Notes: a model not told the origin generated them from the sequence alone. A DNA stretch of 64,000 nucleotides from an uncultured Eubacteriales bacterium (GCA_902801255.1 CADCHO010000004.1:1-64000), one strand, 5' to 3'. Positions 1 through 9,251 are shown, numbered from the stretch's first letter. Numbers and translations are program-made.

Positions 1-95
1 CGCGATTTGAACCTTGGGAGTCGCTTTGGGGTTCGTCGGCAACTGCGCCCCCGCGTGGACTTTCACCACAGATTGACGGCATGCCCGTCATACAC
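1..95 (-). mobile_element. 5' end of a probable group II (class C-like) intron, partial
   Basis: Read on the minus strand from base 95, the sequence begins GTGTATG and folds into short stems: TGACGG/CCGTCA (74-79 with 85-90) and a GTGG/CCAC stem (55-69) closing GGTGAAAGTCC. It then carries GCCGACGAACCCC and GCGACTCCCAAGG. These blocks resemble domain I of bacterial group II introns as I remember them. The element starts directly after a terminator stem (97-126), which is the insertion site preferred by class C introns. The reverse transcriptase ORF and domains V-VI would lie left of the window. GTGTA departs slightly from the usual GUGYG start. No tRNA or protein reading of this stretch is convincing. 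Confidence 0.6.
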
Positions 96-96
96 A

Positions 97-126
97 AAAG
101 GAGGCTGTCCAGCGACAGCCTCCTTT
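97..126. terminator. Strong hairpin terminator, 13-bp stem
   Basis: A perfect 13-bp stem (97-109 with 114-126) closes a 4-base loop. On the plus strand a G and eight T follow (128-135). On the minus strand it lies 27 bases past the stop of the PLP-enzyme gene and only TTTT follows before the intron-like GTGTATG. It is therefore the natural terminator of the minus-strand gene, with its T-tract apparently interrupted by the element at 1-95. Confidence 0.85.
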
Positions 127-152
127 GTTTTTTTTCATAGTTTTTGGAATTA

Positions 153-1625
153 TTACAGGTTCTTGAGCAGGCCTGTAGCCTCGTTGAACTCGTTGATGAG
201 TTCATCGACTTTTTCTCTTTCCTTTCTGAGAGCGCCCCATGTGTTCTCTTCGTCATACCACAGTGCATTGATCTCATCAACAGTCTTACCCTGCTGCTCG
301 ACCCATGTGTAGTACTTGAGGTTGTGGATCCTCTTGCGGTCAATGTATCTGAGTTCGAGGAGGTTGTCTGCCTTCTCGTCGAGGATGTGCTTGTTGTAGT
401 GGAGAGCAGCCTTCTCGTGAGTGTACTCTCCCTGCTCGTCCTGCAGCTCTTTGATCCTGGACTGGTACATAACTGAAGAGTCTGTCATTACTGTTGCCAG
501 TACGTCGTTCTCTGTCAGCTCATAGTACTTGGCCATCTTGATGCAGCAGAGCAGGTTGGCTATGCCGCTGATACCGAAGTATCCGAGGAGATCAACGAGT
601 TCAGGATCAACTCCCTGCTCCTTGAGGTAGTCGCGTCCGACCTTCTCATTGAAGAGTCTGAGGAGGTTCTGGGAATCTTCATCGTCGATGGCAATGACCA
701 TATCAGTATTCTTGATGTTGTGGATCCATGGAACGTGCTTATCGCCGATACCTTCGATCCTGTGTGCACCGAATCCGTTGTCGAGGAGTGTAGGGCACTG
801 AAGTGCTTCACCTACTGCAAGTTTAGCTGTAGGATAGAGCTCTTTCAGTCTGTCTCCGGAAGCCATGGTTCCTGCTGAGCCTGATGTGAAAGCAGCGCCG
901 GCGAATCTGTCGCCAGGTCTCTTCATTTCTTCGAATGCCTCAGCGATAGCATTACCTGTTACATTGTAATGCCACATGTAGTTGCCCATCTGCTCAAACT
1001 GGTTGAGGATCCATACATCTTCTCTTGTAGCTCTCAGCTCGTGAGTCTTGTCGAAGATTTCTTTTACGTTGGATTCCGTTCCAGGTGTAGCGATGACTTC
1101 GCTGGCAACGTTCTTGAGCCAGTCGAATCTCTCGCGGCTCATTCCCTCAGGAAGAATAGCGATCGAGTAAACTCCGAGAAGTGCGCTGTCGAATGCGCCG
1201 CCTCTGCAGTAGTTGCCTGTCGAAGGCCATACTGCCTTGTGATAACCGGAGTCGAACTGACCTGTTACAAGTTCAGGTACGAGGCATCCGTAGGAAGCTC
1301 CTACCTTGTGGCATCCTGTCGGGAACCACTTTCCGATCATGCAGATGATGCGGCACTTTACGCCGGAGAGTTCAGGCGGAATTACGATGTAGTTAGGACC
1401 GTGGAAGAGTCCGCCGGATTCCTTCTGCTCGTTCTTCCATGTGATACGGAACAGGTTTACAGGATCGATGTCCCAGAGCCCCACATTTTTCAGTTTTGCG
1501 AGGATCTTTTCAGGAACCTTTTCCGGATGCATCTGTTGATCAATAGTCGGCAGGATGATGTTCTGGGCTTTCGCACGCTCGATGTTGTTTTTCAACCCTT
1601 TTTCTTTAATAGTGAGATCAAGCAT
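153..1625 (-). CDS. PLP-dependent enzyme, fold type II, substrate unknown
   Basis: The product is a 490-residue cytosolic protein of the cysteine synthase/tryptophan synthase beta superfamily. The block CHKVGASYG, near residue 105, looks like the Schiff-base lysine region. A glycine/serine-rich stretch, FTSGSAGTMASGDRL near residue 245, is a likely phosphate-binding loop. It is longer than plain cysteine synthases (about 310 residues) and resembles a clostridial family usually annotated only as 'PLP-dependent beta subunit'. The start is set by GGAGGT six bases before the ATG. It lies downstream of threonine synthase in the same direction, so a role in amino-acid breakdown or synthesis is likely, but I cannot name the substrate. 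Confidence 0.75.
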   Translation of the reverse strand: MLDLTIKEKGLKNNIERAKAQNIILPTIDQQMHPEKVPEKILAKLKNVGLWDIDPVNLFRITWKNEQKESGGLFHGPNYIVIPPELSGVKCRIICMIGKWFPTGCHKVGASYGCLVPELVTGQFDSGYHKAVWPSTGNYCRGGAFDSALLGVYSIAILPEGMSRERFDWLKNVASEVIATPGTESNVKEIFDKTHELRATREDVWILNQFEQMGNYMWHYNVTGNAIAEAFEEMKRPGDRFAGAAFTSGSAGTMASGDRLKELYPTAKLAVGEALQCPTLLDNGFGAHRIEGIGDKHVPWIHNIKNTDMVIAIDDEDSQNLLRLFNEKVGRDYLKEQGVDPELVDLLGYFGISGIANLLCCIKMAKYYELTENDVLATVMTDSSVMYQSRIKELQDEQGEYTHEKAALHYNKHILDEKADNLLELRYIDRKRIHNLKYYTWVEQQGKTVDEINALWYDEENTWGALRKEREKVDELINEFNEATGLLKNL

Positions 1626-1697
1626 TTTGTACCTCCGTAGTCTTTAGCTATAACAGTATATTTTCAACATAAAGATTTAGTTTTCTCGTATATTTTT

Positions 1698-1726
1698 ATG
1701 ATGCCAAAAAATTTTTTATATGTCAA
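1698..1726 (-). promoter_or_regulatory. Candidate promoter for the PLP-enzyme gene
   Basis: On the minus strand a perfect -35 (TTGACA, 1721-1726) is followed after 17 bases by CATCAT (1698-1703), a 4/6 match to the -10. It lies in the AT-rich 130-base gap between threonine synthase and the PLP-enzyme gene, so the latter may be transcribed separately. The weak -10 limits confidence. Confidence 0.4.
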
Positions 1727-1755
1727 TAAATATATCGGTATTAGCAGGTATGTTT

Positions 1756-2988
1756 TTATTTATTCAGTTCTTCATAATACGCACGGAATTTGTCGATATC
1801 CGGTTCAAGTTTCACAGGCTCTCCGGCCGCTTTGATTCCGTTGGCAGTATCTTTGAGTCCGTTTCCTGTCACAATAGCTACTACGCTTGCGTCAGCAGGG
1901 ATCTTCCCTTCTTTACACAGCTTTGTGAGGCCTGCCATTCCGGTGACACCTGCAGGCTCACCGAATACTCCGCATTCTCTGCCCGTGACCCTCATTGCCT
2001 CAAGGATCTCATCATCAGTTACTTCCACAGGGATGCCTCCTGATTCCAATATCGCATTGATGGCCTTGTCAGGGTTGCGAGGTACACCTACCGAGATGGA
2101 GTCAGCAAGAGTGTTCTCTTCCATCGGTTCCCATGGCTCTCCGGTACGTGCTGCCCTGTTGATAGGACATGTGTTGACAGACTGTACTGAAATGATCTTA
2201 GGCAGCTTGTTTGTGAATCCTGCATTGTAAAGGTCTTTGAATCCCTTCCAGACTCCGCCGATGGTGCATCCGTCGCCTACTGAAAGAGCAACATAGTCAG
2301 GAACTTCCCATCCCAGCTGCTCGGCTATTTCGAGAGCAACAGTCTTTTTACCTTCCATCAGATAACAATTGATAGCAGCATTTCTGTTGTACCATCCGTA
2401 CTCATCGATCGCTGCTTTTGAGAGTTCAAATGTCTCCTCGTAATTGCCCTTGACTGAAACGACATTTGCTCCGAAGATCAGGAGCTGTGCTACCTTTCCG
2501 ATCGGAGCTCTCTCAGGAACGAAGATATAAGTCTTGAGTCCCGCTGCTGCAGCGTTGCCGGCCAGGGAGCTCGCTGCGTTTCCGGTCGATGAACATGCTA
2601 TAGTGTCATAGCCTGCCTCTATCGCCTTTGCAACGCCCATGGAGCTTGCTCTGTCCTTGAGTGATGCTGTCGGGTTGAGTCCGTCATCCTTGAGCCAGAA
2701 CTTCCTGATACCAAGTTTTTCAGCCATTCTCGGTTCTTCGTACAGAGGCGACCAGCCTACTCTCAGAGGAGGCTGAACAGTATCTTCCTCTACAGGGAGG
2801 AACGGACGGTAGCGCCACATCGTGTAGTTGTCACTTGACGATATGTCGTCCGGCGTAAAGTTTTCTCTGATGTAATCATAATCATATATGACATCGAGAA
2901 TACCTCCGCATTCGCATGTAGTAGCGTCAGGAATAGCTTCATACTCCTTGCCGCACTTGATGCACTTAAGACATTTAACGTTTTTCAT
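1756..2988 (-). CDS. thrC: Threonine synthase
   Basis: This 410-residue PLP enzyme converts O-phosphohomoserine to threonine and phosphate. The N-terminus has a zinc-ribbon-like CxxC pair and a CxC (CLKCIKC, then TCECGG), as in the thrC class with an N-terminal metal motif. The PLP lysine lies in PTASLKDRASS near residue 110, followed by SSTGNAASSLAG, a typical cofactor-phosphate loop. Length fits the family. AAAGGAG lies ten bases before the ATG. Upstream, 24 bases away, is the FAD dehydrogenase gene. No homoserine kinase or dehydrogenase is nearby, so the cluster is not a standard threonine operon. Confidence 0.88.
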   Translation of the reverse strand: MKNVKCLKCIKCGKEYEAIPDATTCECGGILDVIYDYDYIRENFTPDDISSSDNYTMWRYRPFLPVEEDTVQPPLRVGWSPLYEEPRMAEKLGIRKFWLKDDGLNPTASLKDRASSMGVAKAIEAGYDTIACSSTGNAASSLAGNAAAAGLKTYIFVPERAPIGKVAQLLIFGANVVSVKGNYEETFELSKAAIDEYGWYNRNAAINCYLMEGKKTVALEIAEQLGWEVPDYVALSVGDGCTIGGVWKGFKDLYNAGFTNKLPKIISVQSVNTCPINRAARTGEPWEPMEENTLADSISVGVPRNPDKAINAILESGGIPVEVTDDEILEAMRVTGRECGVFGEPAGVTGMAGLTKLCKEGKIPADASVVAIVTGNGLKDTANGIKAAGEPVKLEPDIDKFRAYYEELNK

Positions 2989-3012
2989 GGATGCTGTGCT
3001 CCTTTCGATAAA

Positions 3013-4383
3013 TTAAATTTGTCCTAATATATCTCTAGCCACAAACACTCCGCTTGCAGAAGCGTGTGAAAGTGAATGAGTAACGCCGCTGCCGTCTCCT
3101 ATCATGTAGAGACCGTCATATTTTGTCTCCAGACGTTCATTCACGCTTACTTCCATGTTATAGAACTTGACCTCGACTCCGTAGAGCAGCGTGTCGTCGT
3201 TCGCAGTACCCGGAGCTATCTTGTCGAGTGCGTATATCATCTCGATAATGCCGTCGAGTATCCTCTTTGGCAGAACCAGACTCAGATCTCCCGGTTCGGC
3301 CTGGAGTGTAGGTACTACGAAGCTGTCTGCCAGCCTCTTGTAGTTTGTTCTCCTTCCGCGGATGAGGTCGCCGAACCTCTGCACGATGACGCCGCCGCCA
3401 AGCATGTTGGATAGCCTCGCGATGCTCTCGCCGTATCCGTTGCTGTCCTTGAACGGAACTGAAAAATGCTTTGATACCAGCAGAGCGAAATTAGTCATGT
3501 TTGTCTGCTTTGAAGGATCTTCAAAGCTGTGGCCGTTTACAGTGACTATACCGTTAGTATTCTCGTTGACGACGCTTCCGCGCGGATTCATGCAGAAGGT
3601 TCTGACTCTGTCTTCGAATTTCTCCGTCTTATAGACGATCTTGCTTTCATAAAGCTCATCTGTAATGTGTGAGAAAAGCTCCGCAGGAAGTTCGACTCTT
3701 ACACCGATATCAACCCTGTTTGATTCCGTAGGTATACCGAGTTCATGACATACTTCTTCTATCCATTTGCTTCCGCTTCGTCCTACAGAAACTATGCACT
3801 TTTTGCAGGTAAATCTGCCTTCTGCAGTGATAACGCTGTAGCCGCCGTCGATCACTTTTATGTGCTCAACAGGAGTCCTGAAGCAGAAGTCCACTTTGTC
3901 TTTGAGTTCATCGTACAGATTTGACAGAACAACGTAGTTAATGTCTGTTCCGAGATGTCTTACAGATGCATCGAGGAGTATCAGATTGTTCTGACGGCAC
4001 AGCTTCTTGAATGATGAATTGGCCGTCGAATAAAGCTTTGTTCCCTCTCCGCCGTGCGACATGTTTATATCATCGACGTATTTCATCAGACGGATAGCTT
4101 CATCCTTGCCGATATATTCATGGAGAGTTCCTCCGAAATCGTTTGTTATATTGTATTTTCCGTCGGAGAAAGCTCCCGCTCCGCCAAAGCCGCTCATAAT
4201 GGAACAGCTCGGACAGTTTATGCAGGACTTTACCTTAACTCCGTCTATCGGGCATTTTCTTTCCTCGAGCCTTTTGCCTGCCTCGAATACAGCGACTCTC
4301 AGCCCGTTGTTTTCTTTTGTGAGCTCATACGCTGCGTATATTCCGCCCGGTCCCGCTCCGATAATTATTACATCATAGTCCAT
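3013..4383 (-). CDS. FAD-dependent dehydrogenase (COG2509-like)
   Basis: The 456-residue protein begins with a Rossmann motif for FAD, IIIGAGPGGIYAAYEL, at residues 6-21. A cysteine-rich segment follows near residues 45-62 (CPIDGVKVKSC, then CINCPSC), and then GFGGAGAFSDGKY. This N-terminal layout is typical of uncharacterised bacterial FAD dehydrogenases of the COG2509 type. The C-terminus ends with a second FAD-contact block, MIGDGSGVTHSLSHASASG. GAGGGG precedes the ATG. The MFS transporter stop is 12 bases upstream, so the two are probably co-transcribed. The substrate is unknown. Confidence 0.8.
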   Translation of the reverse strand: MDYDVIIIGAGPGGIYAAYELTKENNGLRVAVFEAGKRLEERKCPIDGVKVKSCINCPSCSIMSGFGGAGAFSDGKYNITNDFGGTLHEYIGKDEAIRLMKYVDDINMSHGGEGTKLYSTANSSFKKLCRQNNLILLDASVRHLGTDINYVVLSNLYDELKDKVDFCFRTPVEHIKVIDGGYSVITAEGRFTCKKCIVSVGRSGSKWIEEVCHELGIPTESNRVDIGVRVELPAELFSHITDELYESKIVYKTEKFEDRVRTFCMNPRGSVVNENTNGIVTVNGHSFEDPSKQTNMTNFALLVSKHFSVPFKDSNGYGESIARLSNMLGGGVIVQRFGDLIRGRRTNYKRLADSFVVPTLQAEPGDLSLVLPKRILDGIIEMIYALDKIAPGTANDDTLLYGVEVKFYNMEVSVNERLETKYDGLYMIGDGSGVTHSLSHASASGVFVARDILGQI

Positions 4384-4395
4384 GTATTACCCCTC

Positions 4396-5643
4396 TTATC
4401 TCTCGTCTTTGCTGGCACCGTTGAGCAGCACCCAGAATACAGCCGCTGCTGCCGAGAAGCCTATGATTGCGTAGAAGTTGGTGTTGTAGCTGCCCCCTGC
4501 TGACTCAAGCAGTGCCGATGAGATCATAGGTCCTATCGTGGCTGCCGGTATGAGGCTGAAGTTTGCGATGCTGAAATTCGTCGGGAAGTTTGCCGGTCCG
4601 AAAGCTTTATTTATATAAGCCGATGTGATGGTCGGGCAGCCTCCGTAAGCAAGTCCCACGAAAACGAGTCCGCAAAGTATGAAAATGTATGCGCCTGTGA
4701 TTCCGCCGAGTGTCAGCAGTATGCCGGCTACCAGCATAAACGCGTTATTTACAAGTGTTGAAGTGAACCTTCCGAATCTGTCGAAGTTGTTGCCTGCGAT
4801 TATTCTGCCGGCTCCGTTGAACAGCGAGACTATCATGCCGAGTATCGCTGCGCCTCCGAATGCCACGGAGATATTGGCCGCACTGTTGATTACAAGGAGT
4901 CCTGCTGAGTTGAGAAGTATGGCCCATATAGTAAAGAACCAGAACTTCGGAGTTTTCAGCATCTCTCCGGCTGTATAGTTTCTGATTTCCGCCCCTGTCT
5001 CTTTCGAGGAATTTTTGCCCTTTGATGCGGATGCAGCAAGAGCAGCCAGCTCAGCTGAGTCCCCTGCGCCCGGAGCCTTGATAATGATCGCTGCGAGTAC
5101 ACAAACGATGCATATAACAATGCCAAGTATTCTGAATACCGGGAGTATTCCCATTGAGCCTATCATTGAATTAACGATAGAGCCCAGCACCAGCCCGCCA
5201 AGGCCAAAGCCCATCAGCATGATTCCGGAAGCAAGACCTACCTTGTCCGGGAACCATTTGTTCAGAGTACCTATTACGCCATTGTAAGCGACTCCTACGC
5301 CGCCTCCTCCGAATACTCCGTAGAATATATAGAGCATCGTCAGACTTGCTCCCGGAGAATCTGTTTTTACGGTCGAAACCATAAAGAACCCGATCAGCAG
5401 CATAACGGCGGATATCAGCATCCTTGCTCTTATGCTCAGTTTTTTACTCAGCACTCCGCCTGCGAAGCCTCCCAGGCAGAAGAAAATCATTGATATCGTG
5501 AATGTAAGTGACAGCTGCGATATGCTCCAGTCAGGAAAAAGCTCACCGATCGGAGTCCTGAAGATCGACCACGCATAAATCAGTCCAAGGAAAAGCAGCG
5601 TGAGTGTACCCATTCCGAGATATACCCATCTTTTACTGTTCAT
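4396..5643 (-). CDS. MFS transporter, oxalate/formate antiporter (OFA) type
   Basis: A 415-residue membrane protein with about 12 hydrophobic segments. The N-terminus, with LIYAWSIFRTPI and later GGGGVGVAYNGVIGTLNKWFPDK, matches the OFA branch of the major facilitator superfamily, which exchanges small carboxylates. It is the first gene of the run MFS, FAD dehydrogenase, thrC, PLP enzyme. AGAGGGGG lies upstream of the ATG. It diverges from azlC with a gap of about 110 bases. The substrate cannot be read from the sequence; a small organic acid is the family-based guess. Confidence 0.8.
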   Translation of the reverse strand: MNSKRWVYLGMGTLTLLFLGLIYAWSIFRTPIGELFPDWSISQLSLTFTISMIFFCLGGFAGGVLSKKLSIRARMLISAVMLLIGFFMVSTVKTDSPGASLTMLYIFYGVFGGGGVGVAYNGVIGTLNKWFPDKVGLASGIMLMGFGLGGLVLGSIVNSMIGSMGILPVFRILGIVICIVCVLAAIIIKAPGAGDSAELAALAASASKGKNSSKETGAEIRNYTAGEMLKTPKFWFFTIWAILLNSAGLLVINSAANISVAFGGAAILGMIVSLFNGAGRIIAGNNFDRFGRFTSTLVNNAFMLVAGILLTLGGITGAYIFILCGLVFVGLAYGGCPTITSAYINKAFGPANFPTNFSIANFSLIPAATIGPMISSALLESAGGSYNTNFYAIIGFSAAAAVFWVLLNGASKDER

Positions 5644-5757
5644 ATTTTTTATTTGCCCCCTCTGTGTTTTATCTCATACATAGTTATTTTAGCACATTCG
5701 GTGTCTAATGTGGTAAAGTATACGGCAGTAAGTGCAGTCATGAACAAAGGGAAATTG

Positions 5758-6507
5758 ATGAGGACCGGAGCAGAAAGCGGACGCGAAATTTTCATGCAGG
5801 GATACAGGCACGGCATACCGATCGGGCTCGGATATTTTGCCGTGGCTTTTTCTTTGGGTATCGCTGCGCGTGATTATGGCTTCAATGCATTCCAGGGCTT
5901 TTTCGCCAGTCTCATCACCTATGCTTCGGCAGGCCAGTACATGGGTTTCGCATTATATGCTACAAATACGACGCTGGCAGAGCTCGTACTCCTCATGTTC
6001 ATTATTAACGCACGATATATTCTTATGGGCTTCGCTCTCAACCAGAGGATGCCTGAAGGAACGCCTCTGCGCACACGCCTGCTGGTAGGAAGCTGTATCA
6101 CTGACGAGATCTTCGGCATAACAATAGCAAGGCCCGGTGTCCCTACCCCTTATTACACGTTCGGAGCTCTCATCGCTGCAGTGCCTATGTGGGCACTCGG
6201 TACAGCCCTCGGAATCACTATGGGCAATATTCTCCCGGCAAGAATAGTCAGCGCGTTAAGTGTCGCTCTTTTCGGCATGTTCATTGCAGTCATAATACCC
6301 CCTGCCCGTAAGGACAAAGCCGTTCTCGGCGCAGTTGCAGTCAGTTTTGCCCTTTCATACGCATCCGTTCACCTGCCAGTTGTATCGGAGCTGTCGCAGG
6401 GCAACCGGACCATACTGCTGACGATCATAATAGCATCCGTCTTCGCGATCCTCTTCCCTAGGGAGAACGATGAACCATCCGGTGGAGGTGAAGATCATGA
6501 AGATTAA
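5758..6507 (+). CDS. azlC: AzlC-type amino-acid exporter, large subunit
   Basis: A 249-residue membrane protein matching AzlC, the large subunit of the AzlCD exporter for branched-chain amino acids. Family signatures include GIPIGLGYFAVAFSLG, FFASLITYASAGQYMG and IINARYILMG. I place the start at 5758 because AAAGGG sits just upstream. The in-frame ATG at 5740 lacks a ribosome binding site, and earlier codons lie in the divergent promoter region. Its stop overlaps the azlD start by 11 bases, which implies translational coupling. Confidence 0.85.
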   Translation: MRTGAESGREIFMQGYRHGIPIGLGYFAVAFSLGIAARDYGFNAFQGFFASLITYASAGQYMGFALYATNTTLAELVLLMFIINARYILMGFALNQRMPEGTPLRTRLLVGSCITDEIFGITIARPGVPTPYYTFGALIAAVPMWALGTALGITMGNILPARIVSALSVALFGMFIAVIIPPARKDKAVLGAVAVSFALSYASVHLPVVSELSQGNRTILLTIIIASVFAILFPRENDEPSGGGEDHED

Positions 6508-6802
6508 TGCTTATCTTTATATTTTCGTCATGGCTTTCGCCACATGGCTCATGCGCGTAGCCGCATCGCTTATAATGAAAAAACCGGTCAAAAACCGGTT
6601 CTTCCAATCATTTCTTTATTACGTCCCTTATGTGACCCTCGCGGTCATGACATTCCCTGCCATAGTTGAGGCGACACAGTCACCCCTCGCGGGAGCAGCG
6701 GCTCTGATCGTGTGTATAGCTGCCGCCTGGTTCGGTCAGGGGCTCTTTACCGTGGCAGTTCTTGGCTGCGTCACGGTACTCATTCTTGAGCTTTTCCTCT
6801 GA
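6497..6802 (+). CDS. azlD: AzlD-type amino-acid exporter, small subunit
   Basis: A 101-residue protein with about four membrane segments. It is the small partner of AzlC: MRVAASLIMKKPVKNRF and YYVPYVTLAVMTFPAI are typical of AzlD. The start at 6497 is preferred because GGAGGTG lies seven bases upstream, inside the end of azlC. It converges with the GH3 gene, with only seven bases between the stop codons and no obvious terminator, so the two transcripts probably overlap at their 3' ends. Confidence 0.82.
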   Translation: MKINAYLYIFVMAFATWLMRVAASLIMKKPVKNRFFQSFLYYVPYVTLAVMTFPAIVEATQSPLAGAAALIVCIAAAWFGQGLFTVAVLGCVTVLILELFL

Positions 6803-6809
6803 CAAATTT

Positions 6810-9230
6810 TCACTTTCCGAGTCTGTGTATCACATGGATAATGCGCCCGGCATTTTCCCTTAGCTGCTGCTCGCTCACAGTACCCTTTTTGAGTCCTTTT
6901 ATGATCTGAGCGTAGTCACCTTTATTCCCCGGCATAAACAGACTGCAGCCTGCAGCAGCAACCTTTGCGGCATCAGGCGTACCGTATTTTGAGCCTTTTG
7001 CCAGAAGCATGTCACCGCCCACGACCCAGTCGGTCATGATGAGTCCGTCAAAGCCAAACTCCCTGAACAGCACTTCTGCAAGTTCCCTGCTCTCGGAGGT
7101 ATGCTCTCCGTTCAGCAGATTGTATGATGTCATCACTGCCATAGGATCTGATTCTCTGATGCAGATACCAAATCCCTTCAGATATATCTCACGCAGAGCC
7201 CTTTCGCTGATGATGCTGTTGTTTGCATAGCGGTTGGTCTCCTGATTATTTGCAGTGTAATGCTTTATAGTGACACCGCGTCCCGGATGCTTCTGCACCC
7301 CCCTGGTAAGCGCAGCGGCAAACTTTCCGCTGATGAGCGGATCCTCTGAGAAGTACTCAAAGTTGCGTCCGCACAGAACATTTCTGTGTATGTTGAGTGC
7401 CGGAGCCAGCCAGAGGTCTATGCCGAAAATATCCATCTCTCCTCCGACTATATCTCCGCAGATCTCAGCAAAGTCAGTGTTCCAGCTCTGAGCGATGGCT
7501 GTTGCTATAGGTATCGCAGTGCAGTACTGCTCCCTGAAAACTCTGCCCTTCTTTTCTTTAGGTTCTCTGTCCAGAAGTTTTCTGAGCAGCCCCGGGAACA
7601 TGTCCAGCATGGTCTCAGGCAGGGTCGAACCTATCGGATGCTTTCCCTTTTTATCTTCATAGTAGCGCTTCGAGATGCGTACTCCGGCAGGACCGTCAGC
7701 CATTACAATACTGTCTATGCCTTTATCCATAAATCTCCTGCAGGACTCTCCCGCAGCACCGGCAACCCCCATGGAGGCTTCCCCGATGATGGAAGCAATC
7801 GACAGACCTTTCGCCTTGAAATCCCCGACATTTATGACTGCCAGCTCTTCCCCGGTCAGTCCATCCGGTACCAGAGCAGCCATTTCAGCACTGTTCTTTT
7901 CTCTGAGCCCTTCAGTCACACAGCCTGAAAGATCAAGACTATATACCGGCAGTTTATCAATGTCATAGTCTCTGGAATCAAAGCCTCTCAGGTCGTTGAA
8001 ATCAGCACCATCAAAGAGTCTCTCGGACTTCAGGACCGTAAAATCCTCATCAAGTGTAAGTACTGCAGCAGGCTTTGCCCCTGCACTGTCTGTACCTGCA
8101 AGTACTACATACTCACCTTTTTCCAGTATGTATGACGCGCTTTTGGTATCGAAGCCGGCCAGATCCCTTATATCAAACCTGACCTTGACCGTCCTGCTTT
8201 TTCCCGGATCGAGTTCATCAGTCTTAGCAAATCCGGCAAGGCTCTTTGACTCCCTGTCCAGTCTTCCATGCGGGCATGAGATGTAGACCTGCAGGGTCTC
8301 CTTGCCTTTATATTTGCCTTTGTTGGTGATCCTCGCGGATACTTCCACTTCCGGCCCATTCACTTTTACTGAAGCTTTTCCCACTGAGAAATCTGTATAA
8401 CCGAGTCCGTACCCGAACGGGAACAGTATATCCAGCCCAAAGCTGTCAAAGAATCTGTAGCCTACATAGATTCCTTCCCTGTATCTGGTATCATCTCTGT
8501 CACCGAAATCTCCTGCGGTACACTGGTCTTCTACAGCAGCCCATGTTGTAGCAAGCTTGCCCGAAGGATACGCTTTTCCGAGCATTATATCCGCAAGTGC
8601 AGATCCGGTCTCTACTCCCAGCTGTGAAAGCACCAGAATGTTGCCTACTTCCATGACAGGACTCAGGTCTACCGGTCCTCCGGCATTAATTACCAGCATG
8701 AACCTGTCGTAATTCTTATTGAGTGCAAGAATATCCCTTACCTCGCTGTCGGTGAGCATGAAGTCACCTTTTTCCGCGAGCCTGTCATTGCCTTCTCCGG
8801 ATATCCTCGATACCACGTATACAGCAGCCTCAGCAGAGAAATCGAGAGGTATGATGTATTCAGGCTCTTTCATGACGGCACCCATGGATGCCGATATGAA
8901 GTTCATTCTCTCTTTGATCGCTTTCTTTCTTATCCCTGCTACGAAGTCCCTGCGCGCTTTTTCTCTGAAAGCTTTGTATATTTCCGGCCAGAAAGGGTTT
9001 GTAATTGTAAATCCCGCATCCTTCAGACCCTGTTCAATGTTCACGAAATATCTTGAGTTTACCTCTCCTGATCCGGTGCCGCCTTTTACAGTATCCCTGA
9101 CACCGCTCCCTGCAGCAAAAATGCTGCAAGGACCGTCAAGCGGGAACGCACCGTTCTTTTTTAGAAGCACGGTGCATTCAGCAAGATATGGTCTGAGTCT
9201 TTCAACATTGTCTTTTTCGTATTTGTTCAT
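6810..9230 (-). CDS. Glycoside hydrolase family 3, permuted domain order
   Basis: An 806-residue beta-glucosidase-like enzyme with no signal peptide, so probably cytoplasmic. The usual C-terminal GH3 domain comes first (about 1-270, with FAAGSGVRDTVKGGTGSGEV), then a fibronectin III-like domain (about 290-390), and the catalytic TIM-barrel domain last (about 480-806). The barrel carries IKHYTANNQETNRY and GLIMTDW, whose Asp near residue 733 is the expected nucleophile. This inverted order is known for some rumen and clostridial beta-glucosidases. AAAGGGA precedes the ATG. It lies downstream of the YfcC transporter gene, 21 bases away. The exact sugar is unknown. Confidence 0.85.
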   Translation of the reverse strand: MNKYEKDNVERLRPYLAECTVLLKKNGAFPLDGPCSIFAAGSGVRDTVKGGTGSGEVNSRYFVNIEQGLKDAGFTITNPFWPEIYKAFREKARRDFVAGIRKKAIKERMNFISASMGAVMKEPEYIIPLDFSAEAAVYVVSRISGEGNDRLAEKGDFMLTDSEVRDILALNKNYDRFMLVINAGGPVDLSPVMEVGNILVLSQLGVETGSALADIMLGKAYPSGKLATTWAAVEDQCTAGDFGDRDDTRYREGIYVGYRFFDSFGLDILFPFGYGLGYTDFSVGKASVKVNGPEVEVSARITNKGKYKGKETLQVYISCPHGRLDRESKSLAGFAKTDELDPGKSRTVKVRFDIRDLAGFDTKSASYILEKGEYVVLAGTDSAGAKPAAVLTLDEDFTVLKSERLFDGADFNDLRGFDSRDYDIDKLPVYSLDLSGCVTEGLREKNSAEMAALVPDGLTGEELAVINVGDFKAKGLSIASIIGEASMGVAGAAGESCRRFMDKGIDSIVMADGPAGVRISKRYYEDKKGKHPIGSTLPETMLDMFPGLLRKLLDREPKEKKGRVFREQYCTAIPIATAIAQSWNTDFAEICGDIVGGEMDIFGIDLWLAPALNIHRNVLCGRNFEYFSEDPLISGKFAAALTRGVQKHPGRGVTIKHYTANNQETNRYANNSIISERALREIYLKGFGICIRESDPMAVMTSYNLLNGEHTSESRELAEVLFREFGFDGLIMTDWVVGGDMLLAKGSKYGTPDAAKVAAAGCSLFMPGNKGDYAQIIKGLKKGTVSEQQLRENAGRIIHVIHRLGK

Positions 9231-9251
9231 TTCAGTCCCTTTTTATGTTTT

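Noticed and set aside
1..95. Protein-coding end or tRNA at the left edge
   Set aside because: Reading frames here give no recognisable protein and no tRNA cloverleaf; the intron-like blocks on the minus strand explain it better.
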